A stretch of 64,000 nucleotides of DNA, from the NCBI GenBank assembly GCA_035559535.1, contig DATMBG010000022.1:256568-320567 (forward strand), in the 5' to 3' direction. The stretch's first letter is position 1. Every line of letters starts with the position of its first letter. The notes below the pieces were generated by a model that saw only the letters and a program-made list of their open reading frames with translations, ran no database searches and was not told where the DNA came from. The stretch comes from Candidatus Limnocylindrales bacterium. GTDB taxonomy: Bacteria; Moduliflexota; Moduliflexia; Moduliflexales; JAUQPW01. Of this stretch, positions 9,253 through 17,237 are shown one piece after another. The position numbers were made by a program, and so were the translations under genes.

Positions 9253-10368
9253 ATGGTATATACTTCGCATGCGACTCCAGAAGGTACAGATACCTATCAG
9301 AAACGCTTTTCGGGGAAATTAGCACCTGGTCATTTTCGACTGCATCAGGGTTGCTGGCTTTCGTCTATTGGGCTCGGTACATACTTAGGTCACCATGATA
9401 TTACCACCGACACTCTTTATCGAGATGCCATCATCCGAGCCCTTGAGTTAGGCTGCAACGTCATTGATACGGCCATTAATTATCGATGTCAACGGAGTGA
9501 ACGGGTCATAGGACAGGCTTTATCCCTTCTTTTTAAAGAGGGACGTCTCAAACGGGAAGAAGTTCTGATCGCTACCAAAGGCGGATTCATCCCTTTTGAT
9601 GGAGAACCTCCGCGAAATCCCCGCGCTTATATCCTGGAGACCTTTGTCAAGCCTGGCATCATCACCTTTGAGGATATCGTAGCAGATTGCCATTGTTTAG
9701 CCCCGCGATACATACAGAACCAATTAGATCGTAGCCTTAAGAATTTAGGCCTGGGATGTGTGGACATCTATTATCTCCACAACCCGGAAACCCAGTTAAG
9801 TGAGGTATCCCGGGAAGAGTTTTACCGTCGCATGAAAGCAGCTTTCCAGGTTTTGGAAGAAAATGTTATCCGGGGTAAAATCCAGTGGTATGGTACCGCA
9901 ACCTGGGATGGATATCGCACTTCTCCCCAGGCCCCCGATTATCTCTCCCTACAGGATCTGGTTGAGCTGGCCAGGGAAGTGGGTGGGGAAACCCATCACT
10001 TTAAGGTGATCCAGCTTCCTTATAATCTGGCCATGGCGGAAGCTTTTACCCATCAGAATCAAGCTGTTGGAGAAGAAGTCCTGTCCGTCTTTGAGGCTGC
10101 ACAGCGGCTGGGTATTACCGTTATGACCAGTGCTTCTATTTACCAAAGTCGATTAGCCCGCAATCTTCCCCCAACCATTTATGGATTTTTTCCAGGCGTT
10201 TTCACCGACGCCCAACGGGCCATCCAGTTTGTTCGCTCTACCCCTGGAGTAACAACCGCTTTAGTCGGCATGAAACAGCGGGCCCATGTAGAGGAAAATC
10301 TCAAAACCGCCCTGACTCCCCCCATGAGCCAGGAAGAATTCATGCGGCTATTCTCGCAGGCCCCCTAA
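9253..10368 (+). CDS. Aldo/keto reductase family oxidoreductase
   Basis: This 371-residue protein has an aldo/keto reductase TIM barrel. The catalytic tetrad is visible: Asp and Tyr in NVIDTAINYR, Lys in IATKGGF and His in YYLHNPE. It should reduce aldehydes or ketones, or oxidise alcohols, with NADP(H). Family members of this length include sugar dehydrogenases and L-glyceraldehyde 3-phosphate reductase relatives, and the substrate cannot be assigned. The neighbouring racemase, aldehyde dehydrogenase and hydratase genes suggest carbon-substrate oxidation. A well-formed promoter precedes it. Confidence 0.88.
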   Translation: MVYTSHATPEGTDTYQKRFSGKLAPGHFRLHQGCWLSSIGLGTYLGHHDITTDTLYRDAIIRALELGCNVIDTAINYRCQRSERVIGQALSLLFKEGRLKREEVLIATKGGFIPFDGEPPRNPRAYILETFVKPGIITFEDIVADCHCLAPRYIQNQLDRSLKNLGLGCVDIYYLHNPETQLSEVSREEFYRRMKAAFQVLEENVIRGKIQWYGTATWDGYRTSPQAPDYLSLQDLVELAREVGGETHHFKVIQLPYNLAMAEAFTHQNQAVGEEVLSVFEAAQRLGITVMTSASIYQSRLARNLPPTIYGFFPGVFTDAQRAIQFVRSTPGVTTALVGMKQRAHVEENLKTALTPPMSQEEFMRLFSQAP

Positions 10369-10379
10369 GGGAGGCAGAG

Positions 10380-10433
10380 ACCCGGAGACACGGGGACGCG
10401 GAGATATTTCCCCGGGTCCCTAAGTCCCCGGGT
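10380..10433. repeat. Intergenic palindrome of degenerate 8-base units (GGAGACAC/GGGGACGC type)
   Basis: The arms 10380-10397 and 10416-10433 match at about 14 of 18 positions as an inverted repeat. Each arm is made of variants of an 8-base unit such as GGAGACAC and GGGGACGC, with GATATTTCC in the loop. The same unit and loop type recurs at 31863-31914 and 61187-61261. It lies between two convergent genes and could also end transcription. Confidence 0.7.
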
Positions 10434-10454
10434 TCCAAACTCCCGGGTCCAAAA

Positions 10455-11711
10455 TTACCTGACTCGGGCCAGGGTTTTCTCGTTAATTTGGAGGGTTCCA
10501 CACGGGAAAACAACCACACGAGCCTCCTTGCCGTACTCCATTTTGAGGACGTCGATAACTTCTGTCCATTTTTTACAAAAAATTGTGGTATCCGGGTAGC
10601 GGTCGTAGACATCTGCCGGGGATACATGGGGGGAAAAGACGATAAACTTTCGGTTCTCGAACATTTTACCGGCCGGACCCCGGTCATGGGTGCGGATATT
10701 TAACCGCATATTGGTATCTCCCAGGGAGTGAAAGCCACGCCCTTCCGAACTGGCCGTGGTCAGTATAATGGTCCCTCCGGGTCGAATTAAATCCTCACTG
10801 CGATTATCCCAAATATTGAAGGCATTGCTGGCCTGAATAAATTCCGTGTCTTTCGGATAGGCATTAAAAATCCCTATATCAATGGGACCTTCTGGAACCC
10901 TGGTCGCATAGACCTGTCGGGCCAGGGAAACCGCAGCACGATGGGAGGCTACCAGATCTCCAACAAAAACTCCCGAAGTCCCTCCATGGGAATTTCCAAC
11001 TGCATTGATGCTTACATCCAGCCCGACAATTCGGGCTGCTTCTTCCAGATCGGCCCGATGTTCATTTCCTTCGATAAATCCGATCCCACCTATTTTCCCA
11101 ATAAGGGCCGGAGTATGATTGGCCTGAAGCGTTTCTATGCCCGCAACACCTGGTAACACCGCCTTAGCTCCTCCACCGAATCCGGCAATGGGATGAGGGG
11201 TTATGAAGCTGTTACAAACTTTAAGATCGGCTTCATAGAAAGTCCGGTTGATGAAGAGAGGAGTCCCTCGACTGGTTTTTCCCAAATTTACCAGGTTCTC
11301 ATAGGGATGATGGTTGTATACCGGAAAGTTATCCACGATTTCTCGCCCCAGCTTCTTGATGAGATCTTCTCGGGTCATGGGTCGATGAGCTCCAAAGGAC
11401 ATGACAAAGGTAATTTGGGATCGATGAACCCCACCTTCCTCCAGTTGCCGAAGGATAAAAGGAATGAACCGATAGGCCTGGGTAGGACGGGTCAAATCAT
11501 CGGCCGTGATAACCACTCTTTTTTTTCCTCTGGCCAGCTCCCGAATGGTTGGAGTCCCGAGGGGCGACTCAAAAGCCTGCCTAATGGCTTCATCACTGAT
11601 ATCCGGCGCATCCCTCATGGCTGCAACCTGAACATCCCAGGTATCGGGAAAGGTTAATTCGAATTGGGTATTCGCATACCAGGCCCCCCAGGGGATATAG
11701 ACACTTTTCAT
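10455..11711 (-). CDS. LarA-type nickel-dependent racemase family protein
   Basis: This 418-residue protein matches the lactate racemase LarA (DUF2088) family. Residues that bind the nickel-pincer cofactor or act in catalysis have counterparts: ADDLTRPT, the His of SFGAHRPMT, the His and Lys of TPHPIAGFGGGAKAVLPG, and the later His of LQANHTP. Characterised members interconvert the stereoisomers of 2-hydroxy acids; the substrate here is unknown. The cofactor-making genes larB, larC and larE are not in the window. It lies downstream of the aldehyde dehydrogenase gene on the same strand, so the two may act in one pathway. Confidence 0.85.
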   Translation of the reverse strand: MKSVYIPWGAWYANTQFELTFPDTWDVQVAAMRDAPDISDEAIRQAFESPLGTPTIRELARGKKRVVITADDLTRPTQAYRFIPFILRQLEEGGVHRSQITFVMSFGAHRPMTREDLIKKLGREIVDNFPVYNHHPYENLVNLGKTSRGTPLFINRTFYEADLKVCNSFITPHPIAGFGGGAKAVLPGVAGIETLQANHTPALIGKIGGIGFIEGNEHRADLEEAARIVGLDVSINAVGNSHGGTSGVFVGDLVASHRAAVSLARQVYATRVPEGPIDIGIFNAYPKDTEFIQASNAFNIWDNRSEDLIRPGGTIILTTASSEGRGFHSLGDTNMRLNIRTHDRGPAGKMFENRKFIVFSPHVSPADVYDRYPDTTIFCKKWTEVIDVLKMEYGKEARVVVFPCGTLQINEKTLARVR

Positions 11712-11729
11712 GGTTTTCTCCTTTACAAG

Positions 11730-11788
11730 AGAAGTCGGGAGTCAGGGAATCAGAATCGGAAGATTTTTTACCCTGACTTCTGACTTCT
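11730..11788. repeat. Intergenic inverted repeat (GAAGTCAG-type units)
   Basis: The arms 11730-11747 and 11771-11788 form an 18-bp stem with only two G-U pairs, built from repeats like GACTTCT. It fills most of the gap between the aldehyde dehydrogenase stop and the racemase start and may attenuate transcription between them. Confidence 0.75.
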
Positions 11789-11796
11789 AGGGTTGA

Positions 11797-13290
11797 TTAT
11801 CTCATTACAAACGGATCTGGAACGGTCCCGGAAAGCTCCACCCAGACACTTTTCACCTGGGTATACTCCCTCAATACCTCAGGTCCATTTTCCCGGCCAT
11901 ACCCGCTATTTTTATAACCTCCAAAGGGAGAAGCGAAGGAAATATTTCGGTAAGTATTGATCCAGACCGTTCCTGCCTGGATTTCACGGGCTACCCGGTG
12001 GGCCCTTTGAATATCCTGGGTCCAGATTCCGGCCCCCAGTCCATAAGGAGTATCGTTGGCTAATCGAATGACCTCCTCTTCATCCCGGAAAGTCAGAACA
12101 CTCAAGACCGGTCCGAAGATCTCCTCCTGGGCAATCCGCATATGGTTTTGCACGCCGGTAAAAATTGTCGGCTTGAAGAACCAGCCTTTACGGAGTTCGG
12201 GTTCGGTAGGCGGTTCACCTCCATATACCAATTTGGCTCCTTCTTGTAAACCTATCTCCACATATTTTTTAATCTTATCCAGTTGTTCCTTAAGGGCAAT
12301 GGGACCCATTTCCGTTTCCATTTTGGAAGGATCTCCCATCTTAATTTTTGAAGCTTTATCGATCAGGCGCTCCAGAACCTCTTGATGGATTTTTTCATGG
12401 AGAAAGAGCCGAGATCCGGCAATGCAGGTTTGTCCACTGGCAGCAAATATCCCGGCAATAATTCCGTTGACGGCATTATCCAGGTTTGCATCGGGAAAAA
12501 CAATATTAGGAGACTTCCCACCTAACTCTAAGGAGACCCGAGCCAGGTGATTGGCAGCATTTTTAGCTACCAGTTTTCCGGTTTCCACTCCTCCTGTAAA
12601 GGCAATTTTATTAACCAGATGATGCCGGGTCAGGGCGGCTCCTGCGGTTTCTCCATATCCGGTAACGACATTGACAACACCGGGCGGAAATCCAGCCTGT
12701 TCTATAAGGGGAACCAGTTCAAGGAGGGAAGCAGAGGTATGCTCTGAAGGTTTGATGACAATGGTATTTCCCGTTGCTAAAGCCGGAGCCATCTTCCAAA
12801 ATGTTAATAAAAGGGGAGAGTTCCAGGGTACGATGGCCCCCACCACTCCCAGCGGCTCCCGGAGTGTATAATTAAAGATGTTCGGTTTCTCCAAAGGAAT
12901 AACTTCCCCCATGATTTTATCTGCCCATCCTGCATAATAGTAACACCACTGGGGGATAAGTTTTGTTTGAATCAGCATCTCCCGGATTAACTTTCCGTTA
13001 TCCCGGGTTTCAATCTGTGCCAGTCGCTCGGCATGATCCTTGACCAGATCTCCCAGTTTCCTCAGGAGATTTCCCCGCTCCGTGGGGGTTAATCGCTTCC
13101 AGTCCGGACTCTCGAAAGCCTTCCGGGCCGCCCGAACCGCTCGATCAACATCTTCTTCATCTCCTTCTGCAATCTCGGCCCACACTTCTCCCGTATAGGG
13201 ATTGATAGTTCCAAAAGTCTTTCCAGAGGCGGCTTCCTCCCATTGACCGTTAATATAAAGTTTGTATTTTTTAATCTCAGACATTCCCAT
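11797..13290 (-). CDS. Aldehyde dehydrogenase (NAD(P)-dependent, class I/betaine aldehyde type)
   Basis: This protein of about 497 residues is a standard aldehyde dehydrogenase. It has IVPWNSPLLLTFWKMAPALA at the cofactor site, the general base Glu in SLELGGKSPN, the nucleophile Cys in ASGQTCIAGSR, and EEIFGPVLSV near the C-terminus. It oxidises an aldehyde to the acid; family members of this shape act on betaine aldehyde or hydroxymuconic semialdehydes, and the substrate here is open. The frame stays open to TTG 13299, but an intergenic repeat begins there, so I place the start at ATG 13290 or ATG 13284. It probably shares a transcript with the LarA-like gene. Confidence 0.9.
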   Translation of the reverse strand: MGMSEIKKYKLYINGQWEEAASGKTFGTINPYTGEVWAEIAEGDEEDVDRAVRAARKAFESPDWKRLTPTERGNLLRKLGDLVKDHAERLAQIETRDNGKLIREMLIQTKLIPQWCYYYAGWADKIMGEVIPLEKPNIFNYTLREPLGVVGAIVPWNSPLLLTFWKMAPALATGNTIVIKPSEHTSASLLELVPLIEQAGFPPGVVNVVTGYGETAGAALTRHHLVNKIAFTGGVETGKLVAKNAANHLARVSLELGGKSPNIVFPDANLDNAVNGIIAGIFAASGQTCIAGSRLFLHEKIHQEVLERLIDKASKIKMGDPSKMETEMGPIALKEQLDKIKKYVEIGLQEGAKLVYGGEPPTEPELRKGWFFKPTIFTGVQNHMRIAQEEIFGPVLSVLTFRDEEEVIRLANDTPYGLGAGIWTQDIQRAHRVAREIQAGTVWINTYRNISFASPFGGYKNSGYGRENGPEVLREYTQVKSVWVELSGTVPDPFVMR

Positions 13291-13303
13291 GAACCACAAA
13301 GAT

Positions 13304-13380
13304 ACAAAGGTACCAAGACCCCTTTACCCGTAAGAACGATTTTTAAATCCTGTCAGGTCCTGATATCCTGGTACCTTTAT
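13304..13380. repeat. Intergenic inverted repeat (ACAAAGGTACCAAGA type)
   Basis: The arms at 13304-13318 and 13366-13380 match at 13 of 15 positions. The left arm is made of degenerate units such as ACAAAGAT and ACAAAGGTACC. It lies in the 434-base gap between divergent genes, just upstream of the aldehyde dehydrogenase start. The rest of that gap (13381-13733) holds a weak promoter and a C-rich repeat near 13665-13710 but no gene. Confidence 0.65.
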
Positions 13381-13575
13381 GGCTGAGTAATCTGTCCAAA
13401 CGAATTTTATTCTTAACTCCTCAGAATCCTGTTCTTACCGTCAAATTTCAAGGGTGTACTAAACCTATTCTAGGAATTCAACCTCTTCAGGTCAAGGACA
13501 AATTATCCAGGGAAATAGACTTTGATTTGAAAACCTAAGATATATAGGGTTTTAGTTAAAAAGAAAAGGTTTTGC

Positions 13576-13605
13576 TTGACATCCCTGGGAGAAAAAATCT
13601 AAAAA
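13576..13605 (+). promoter_or_regulatory. Candidate promoter for the PQQ dehydrogenase gene
   Basis: A perfect TTGACA (13576-13581) is followed after 18 bases by TAAAAA (13600-13605). The -10 box is poor. The leader to the ATG at 13734 would be about 120 bases. Confidence 0.35.
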
Positions 13606-13733
13606 TTAAAAGTGATTATTATCTTTTAGCTTAATAAACTTTTGTTTCTTAACCGTTCAGGTTCTCACCCTCTACCCCTCTCCCACGCTGCAAGAGAGGA
13701 GTAGAAGACGGGGGGCGAAAGGAGCAAAGGGCT

Positions 13734-15506
13734 ATGAGGAGGCAATTTTTTAAACCTAAAAAACTTATGAAAGCTACCCTAAGTTTGGGTATGATATGCT
13801 TTTTGCTGTCTTTTTTCTTTGTTCCCCTGGCCAATTCTGCTGAGGAGGTGAAGAAAAGCGAGAAGAAAAAAGAGGAGGCCACGGCGAAAAAAGAAGAGGT
13901 GAAGCATACCGAAGTCACCGATGAAATGTTACTGAATGCCGGTAAAGATGGAAAAAACTGGTTGATGTATGGCCGTGATTACACGAATCAGCGTTATTCT
14001 CCTTTGAATCAAATCACGACGGCCAATATCGGTAAACTGGTCCCCAAGTGGGTTTTTCAAACGGGGGTGGTCCACTCTTTTGAGAATACCCCCATTGTCG
14101 TGGACGGCGTCATGTACATTACCACACCCTTTAACCATGTATTTGCCATTGATGCCAGAACCGGCAAGCAACTCTGGAAGTATGAACATAAGGAGCCTCC
14201 CACCAGGATTTTCTGTTGCGGACCCAATAACCGAGGGGTTGCAGTTGCTTATGGGAAAGTCTACATGGCTACCCTGGATGCCCGCCTTCTGGCCTTAGAT
14301 CAAAAGACCGGTAAGGTGGTATGGGACGTTGAGACCGGGGATCCTACTGCTGGTTATGGAAATACCATGGCCCCCCTGGTCTATAAAAATATGGTCATTG
14401 TGGGGACCTCCGGGGCGGAATATGGGATTCGTGGCTTTGTAAAGGCTTTTGATGCTAAGGATGGTAAATTGATCTGGACCTGGTACACCATTCCCGAGAA
14501 AGGTTGGGAAGGAGAATGGAAAAAAACGACGCCAGAAGGGGAAGATTTACATCGAGACATTGAAGCTGAGAAGAAAGCCATGGAAAAATATGCAGATGCC
14601 TGGAAGACCGGAGGCGGCTCTGTATGGATGACCCCCGCTCTGGACCCTGAATTGGGGCTGCTGTATGTCTGCGTAGGGAATCCTTCACCGGATCTGGATG
14701 GTTCTGTACGCCCGGGGGATAATCTGTATACCGAATCCATCGTTGCTCTGGATGTAAATAAAGGCGAAATGAAATGGTATTATCAATATCTACCCCATGA
14801 TGTATGGGATCTAGATGCAACCAGTCCGGCTGTTCTATTTGATGTAACGGTCGGAGGAAAAAAAGTGAAAGCGGTGGGTCATGCCGGAAAAACCGGTTGG
14901 GTCTATATTCTGGACAGAACCAACGGAAAATTGATTAAGAAATCCGATGCCTTTGTACCTCAAGAGAATATGTTTGCCCCCCCTACCGAAAAGGGAACCC
15001 GCATGCTTCCCGGAGCAAACGGAGGATCAGAGTGGAGTCCCATGGCTTACAGCCCTCAAACCCAAATGGTCTACGTTGCCGGACTCCATCAACCCATGCA
15101 TTATATCGTCCATACAGCCCCCCTGGAAAAGGGTAAGCTCTGGCTGGGGAGTGCTTTTATTGCAGCTCCTGGAGAGGAAAAAGATCAGTATGGAACCTTC
15201 ACGGCTATCAATGTGAATACAGGAAAAATTGTCTGGCAGCATAAAACGGAACAACCCTTGATAGGAGGATCCCTGGCTACCGCCGGAGGTTTAGTCTTCA
15301 CCGGCGAAGGAAATGGTTATTTCAACGCCTTTGACGCAAAAACCGGGAAACTTTTGTGGCGATTCCAATGTGGAGCCGGGGTTAATGCAGCTCCTATATC
15401 CTTTGAGGTAGATGGTCAACAGATGATCGCGGTAGCCGCCGGAGGAAATTTCCAGTTGGGCTTCCCCTATGGGGATGCCATCTTCGTTTTTGGCCTGTCT
15501 AAATAA
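13734..15506 (+). CDS. PQQ-dependent alcohol dehydrogenase (methanol/ethanol family), periplasmic
   Basis: This 590-residue quinoprotein has a signal peptide (residues 1-35) followed by a charged Lys/Glu-rich linker, then an eight-bladed propeller. Visible features are the vicinal disulfide (RIFCCGPNNRG), metal-ligand regions GAEYGIRG and GNPSPD, the RPGDNLYTESIVALD blade, and the catalytic Asp in HDVWDLD. The residue two past that Asp is also Asp, the pattern linked to lanthanide-dependent enzymes. There is no C-terminal cytochrome c domain (no CxxCH), so a separate electron acceptor is needed; the copper protein gene downstream is a candidate. It should oxidise an alcohol in the periplasm. 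No PQQ synthesis genes are in the window. Start ATG 13734 has a GGAG upstream; ATG 13767 is possible. Confidence 0.9.
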   Translation: MRRQFFKPKKLMKATLSLGMICFLLSFFFVPLANSAEEVKKSEKKKEEATAKKEEVKHTEVTDEMLLNAGKDGKNWLMYGRDYTNQRYSPLNQITTANIGKLVPKWVFQTGVVHSFENTPIVVDGVMYITTPFNHVFAIDARTGKQLWKYEHKEPPTRIFCCGPNNRGVAVAYGKVYMATLDARLLALDQKTGKVVWDVETGDPTAGYGNTMAPLVYKNMVIVGTSGAEYGIRGFVKAFDAKDGKLIWTWYTIPEKGWEGEWKKTTPEGEDLHRDIEAEKKAMEKYADAWKTGGGSVWMTPALDPELGLLYVCVGNPSPDLDGSVRPGDNLYTESIVALDVNKGEMKWYYQYLPHDVWDLDATSPAVLFDVTVGGKKVKAVGHAGKTGWVYILDRTNGKLIKKSDAFVPQENMFAPPTEKGTRMLPGANGGSEWSPMAYSPQTQMVYVAGLHQPMHYIVHTAPLEKGKLWLGSAFIAAPGEEKDQYGTFTAINVNTGKIVWQHKTEQPLIGGSLATAGGLVFTGEGNGYFNAFDAKTGKLLWRFQCGAGVNAAPISFEVDGQQMIAVAAGGNFQLGFPYGDAIFVFGLSK

Positions 15507-15532
15507 TAAAATTCAGCTCGTTTAAGTTAAAA

Positions 15533-15594
15533 AACTAAAGTCGTTGCTACAAAAAATTAGGTGGCAACGACTTTAGTTATTTTTAGATTTTTAG
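15533..15594 (+). terminator. Strong rho-independent terminator after the PQQ dehydrogenase gene
   Basis: The arms 15533-15550 and 15561-15578 pair over 18 bases with one G-U pair, around a 10-base A-rich loop, followed by ATTTTTAGATTTTT. It separates the dehydrogenase from the copper protein gene, so read-through between them would be partial or regulated. Confidence 0.85.
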
Positions 15595-15607
15595 ACCGAT
15601 AAAAAAA

Positions 15608-16189
15608 ATGAATAGTGAAAAACGCCGGCAGAGATTACGTTTGGTAAAGATGTTACTTTGGGTAGGACTTGGAGCGGTTTTCTTTAAAATCTCCATAACA
15701 TTTGGGGAAGAAGCCTCAGAGCTGGAAAAACTGGGATGGAAATCCCAGTGGATGACCGTCGATCCTGAAAAAAAATTTGTCTCCTTTGAAATCATCGGGG
15801 GTTATAATGGAGCCAATGGGACTTTTAATTTCAACGGTTTTTACGAAGGAGAACTTACTCTGACGGTCCCATTAAACTGGCAGGTCGAGATAAAATATAC
15901 GACTAAAAGTGCCTATAAACCCCATAGTGCCGCCATCATTAAAGAGACCGATCCTCTACCGGAAGAAGGCGGAGCCGTTGCCTTCAGAGGAGCGACCACG
16001 GTCAAATTAATCCAGGGTCTCCATGCTAATGAATCTGATACCTTTACCTTTGTGGTAGACAAACCTGGGAAATACCTGCTCTTTTGTGGAGTGACCGGGC
16101 ATGGTCGAGGGGGCATGTGGGATTATTTTGTCGTATCCGAGACGGCCAATCGCCCCACGGTTCATATTGAAAATAAAACAAAAAAGTAG
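15608..16189 (+). CDS. Sulfocyanin-like blue copper (type 1) protein
   Basis: This 193-residue exported protein has a single N-terminal hydrophobic segment (residues 13-32) and a cupredoxin domain. Sequence landmarks follow the sulfocyanin pattern: FNFNGFYEGELTLTVPLNW, then the first His ligand in YKPHSAAII, and Cys, His and Met ligands in LFCGVTGHGRGGMWDYFVV. All four copper ligands are therefore present. Sulfocyanins carry electrons in some archaea, and related domains occur in bacteria. Its place just after a PQQ dehydrogenase that lacks a cytochrome domain suggests it could accept electrons from that enzyme; this is inference. The MobA-like gene starts 6 bases after its stop. Confidence 0.82.
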   Translation: MNSEKRRQRLRLVKMLLWVGLGAVFFKISITFGEEASELEKLGWKSQWMTVDPEKKFVSFEIIGGYNGANGTFNFNGFYEGELTLTVPLNWQVEIKYTTKSAYKPHSAAIIKETDPLPEEGGAVAFRGATTVKLIQGLHANESDTFTFVVDKPGKYLLFCGVTGHGRGGMWDYFVVSETANRPTVHIENKTKK

Positions 16190-16195
16190 TCAAAG

Positions 16196-16777
16196 ATGGT
16201 TTCAGCCATACTCTTAGCAGCGGGTGAATCTAAACGGATGGGCCGGCCAAAACAACTTCTTCTGGTTGACGGCCAGCCGATTGTGGTTCAATCTTTGCGA
16301 AATCTTATCGCCTCTCAGGTAGACGAAGTCATTCTGGTCCTGGGTTATTACGCAGAACTGATTCTGGCGGAAGTTCAGCGATATTTCCAGAAGGGTTTTA
16401 AGATCGTTGTGAATCCCTACTATCGAGAAGGAATGAGCCGATCCTTACAAGAAGGTTTAAAGCAGGTAAATAAGGAATCGGAAGCCGTTCTCATTGCCCT
16501 GGCAGACCAGCCTTTTGTAGAAACTCAATCCCTTAACAAAATCATTCAGGCTTATCACAACACCCCCTACGGTATTATCGTACCGACTTATGGGGGACGG
16601 CGAGGAAACCCGGTCCTCCTCAGTTTAAAGTATAGACAGGAAATGGAATCTTTAACCGGAGATGTGGGATGTCGGGAGATCCTGAAACGTTACCGGGAAG
16701 ACATATTGGAAGTTGAGGTGGATTCTCCTGGGATCTTAAAGGACATAGATACTCCGGTAGATTATCAGTCCCTGTAG
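16196..16777 (+). CDS. MobA/MocA-like nucleotidyltransferase
   Basis: This 193-residue protein has the NTP-transferase fold of the molybdenum cofactor cytidylyl/guanylyltransferase group. The nucleotide loop LAAGESKRMGRPKQLL, the metal-binding Asp of LADQPF, the loop GRRGNPVLL and the C-terminal KDIDTPVDY are present. MocA relatives attach CMP to molybdopterin for xanthine-dehydrogenase-type enzymes; others act on sugars. No such molybdoenzyme is encoded nearby; the sulfite-oxidase-like protein at 31252 uses a cofactor without a nucleotide. The gene is tightly coupled to the copper protein gene (6 bases). Confidence 0.8.
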   Translation: MVSAILLAAGESKRMGRPKQLLLVDGQPIVVQSLRNLIASQVDEVILVLGYYAELILAEVQRYFQKGFKIVVNPYYREGMSRSLQEGLKQVNKESEAVLIALADQPFVETQSLNKIIQAYHNTPYGIIVPTYGGRRGNPVLLSLKYRQEMESLTGDVGCREILKRYREDILEVEVDSPGILKDIDTPVDYQSL

Positions 16778-16816
16778 AGCTAATACTGTTTCCCCCTTGA
16801 AACCTCCCTGAACCCT

Positions 16817-16842
16817 AGGAGCAGCCCGCAGGGGTTGCTCCT
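16817..16842. other. Small hairpin downstream of the MobA-like gene
   Basis: The arms 16817-16827 and 16832-16842 form an 11-bp stem with one G-U pair and a 4-base loop. No T run follows. It lies in the 460-base gap 16778-17237, which has no convincing gene. Confidence 0.45.
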
Positions 16843-16931
16843 TATGCATCCAGTTAAGGATTAGACTTGGGGTCCAGAACCCCCTTGACCTCCATAAACG
16901 CCAGGATAAGAATATCGGCCATGGTGGGGCG

Positions 16932-16971
16932 ACCTGTTAATAGTTCTTATGTAGATAACAGGTTCTTTTTT
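16932..16971 (+). terminator. Rho-independent terminator candidate
   Basis: ACCTGTTA (16932-16939) and TAACAGGT (16956-16963) form a perfect 8-bp stem followed directly by TCTTTTTT. It could end the transcript of the copper protein and MobA-like genes. Confidence 0.6.
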
Positions 16972-17001
16972 CCCCCTCTCCCGAAGCTTCGGAAGAGGGG
17001 G
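16972..17001. repeat. C-rich palindrome (CCCCTCTCCC family)
   Basis: A 30-base palindrome with one mismatch and no loop. Related C-rich palindromes lie near 13665-13710, at 46910-47031 and at 62404-62425. This resembles the widespread CCCTCTCCC/GGGAGAGGG intergenic elements of many bacteria. Confidence 0.7.
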
Positions 17002-17129
17002 GAGGGGATGAAGGAAAAATATCAAATTTAACTCTACACAGTATGACCGTTTAGGCGACGCTTCCACAAGGAAGCATTTTAAACCATCCTTCTTTAAATT
17101 AAATTATTTATCTATCCGGTGGTTTTCGC

Positions 17130-17158
17130 TTGACCCTATTTTTTTCCTAGCCCATAAT
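17130..17158 (+). promoter_or_regulatory. Sigma70-type promoter for the alpha-2-macroglobulin gene
   Basis: TTGACC (17130-17135) and CATAAT (17153-17158) are separated by exactly 17 bases, giving a start near 17165. The ATG at 17238 has a CAGGAGAT ribosome site. Confidence 0.6.
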
Positions 17159-17237
17159 CTTTTTAAATTGAAGATTTTTTCCGGCCAGAAAGAAAACCCC
17201 TTGCCATCAGAATATAAAATCTACAGGAGATACAGAT

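Noticed and set aside
11193-11657. 154-codon plus-strand frame inside the LarA-like gene
   Set aside because: The LarA frame on the minus strand carries the conserved His/Lys residues; this frame has no family features.
16861-17067. 68-codon minus-strand frame before the macroglobulin gene
   Set aside because: It is made largely of a terminator hairpin and a C-rich palindrome, so it is not coding.
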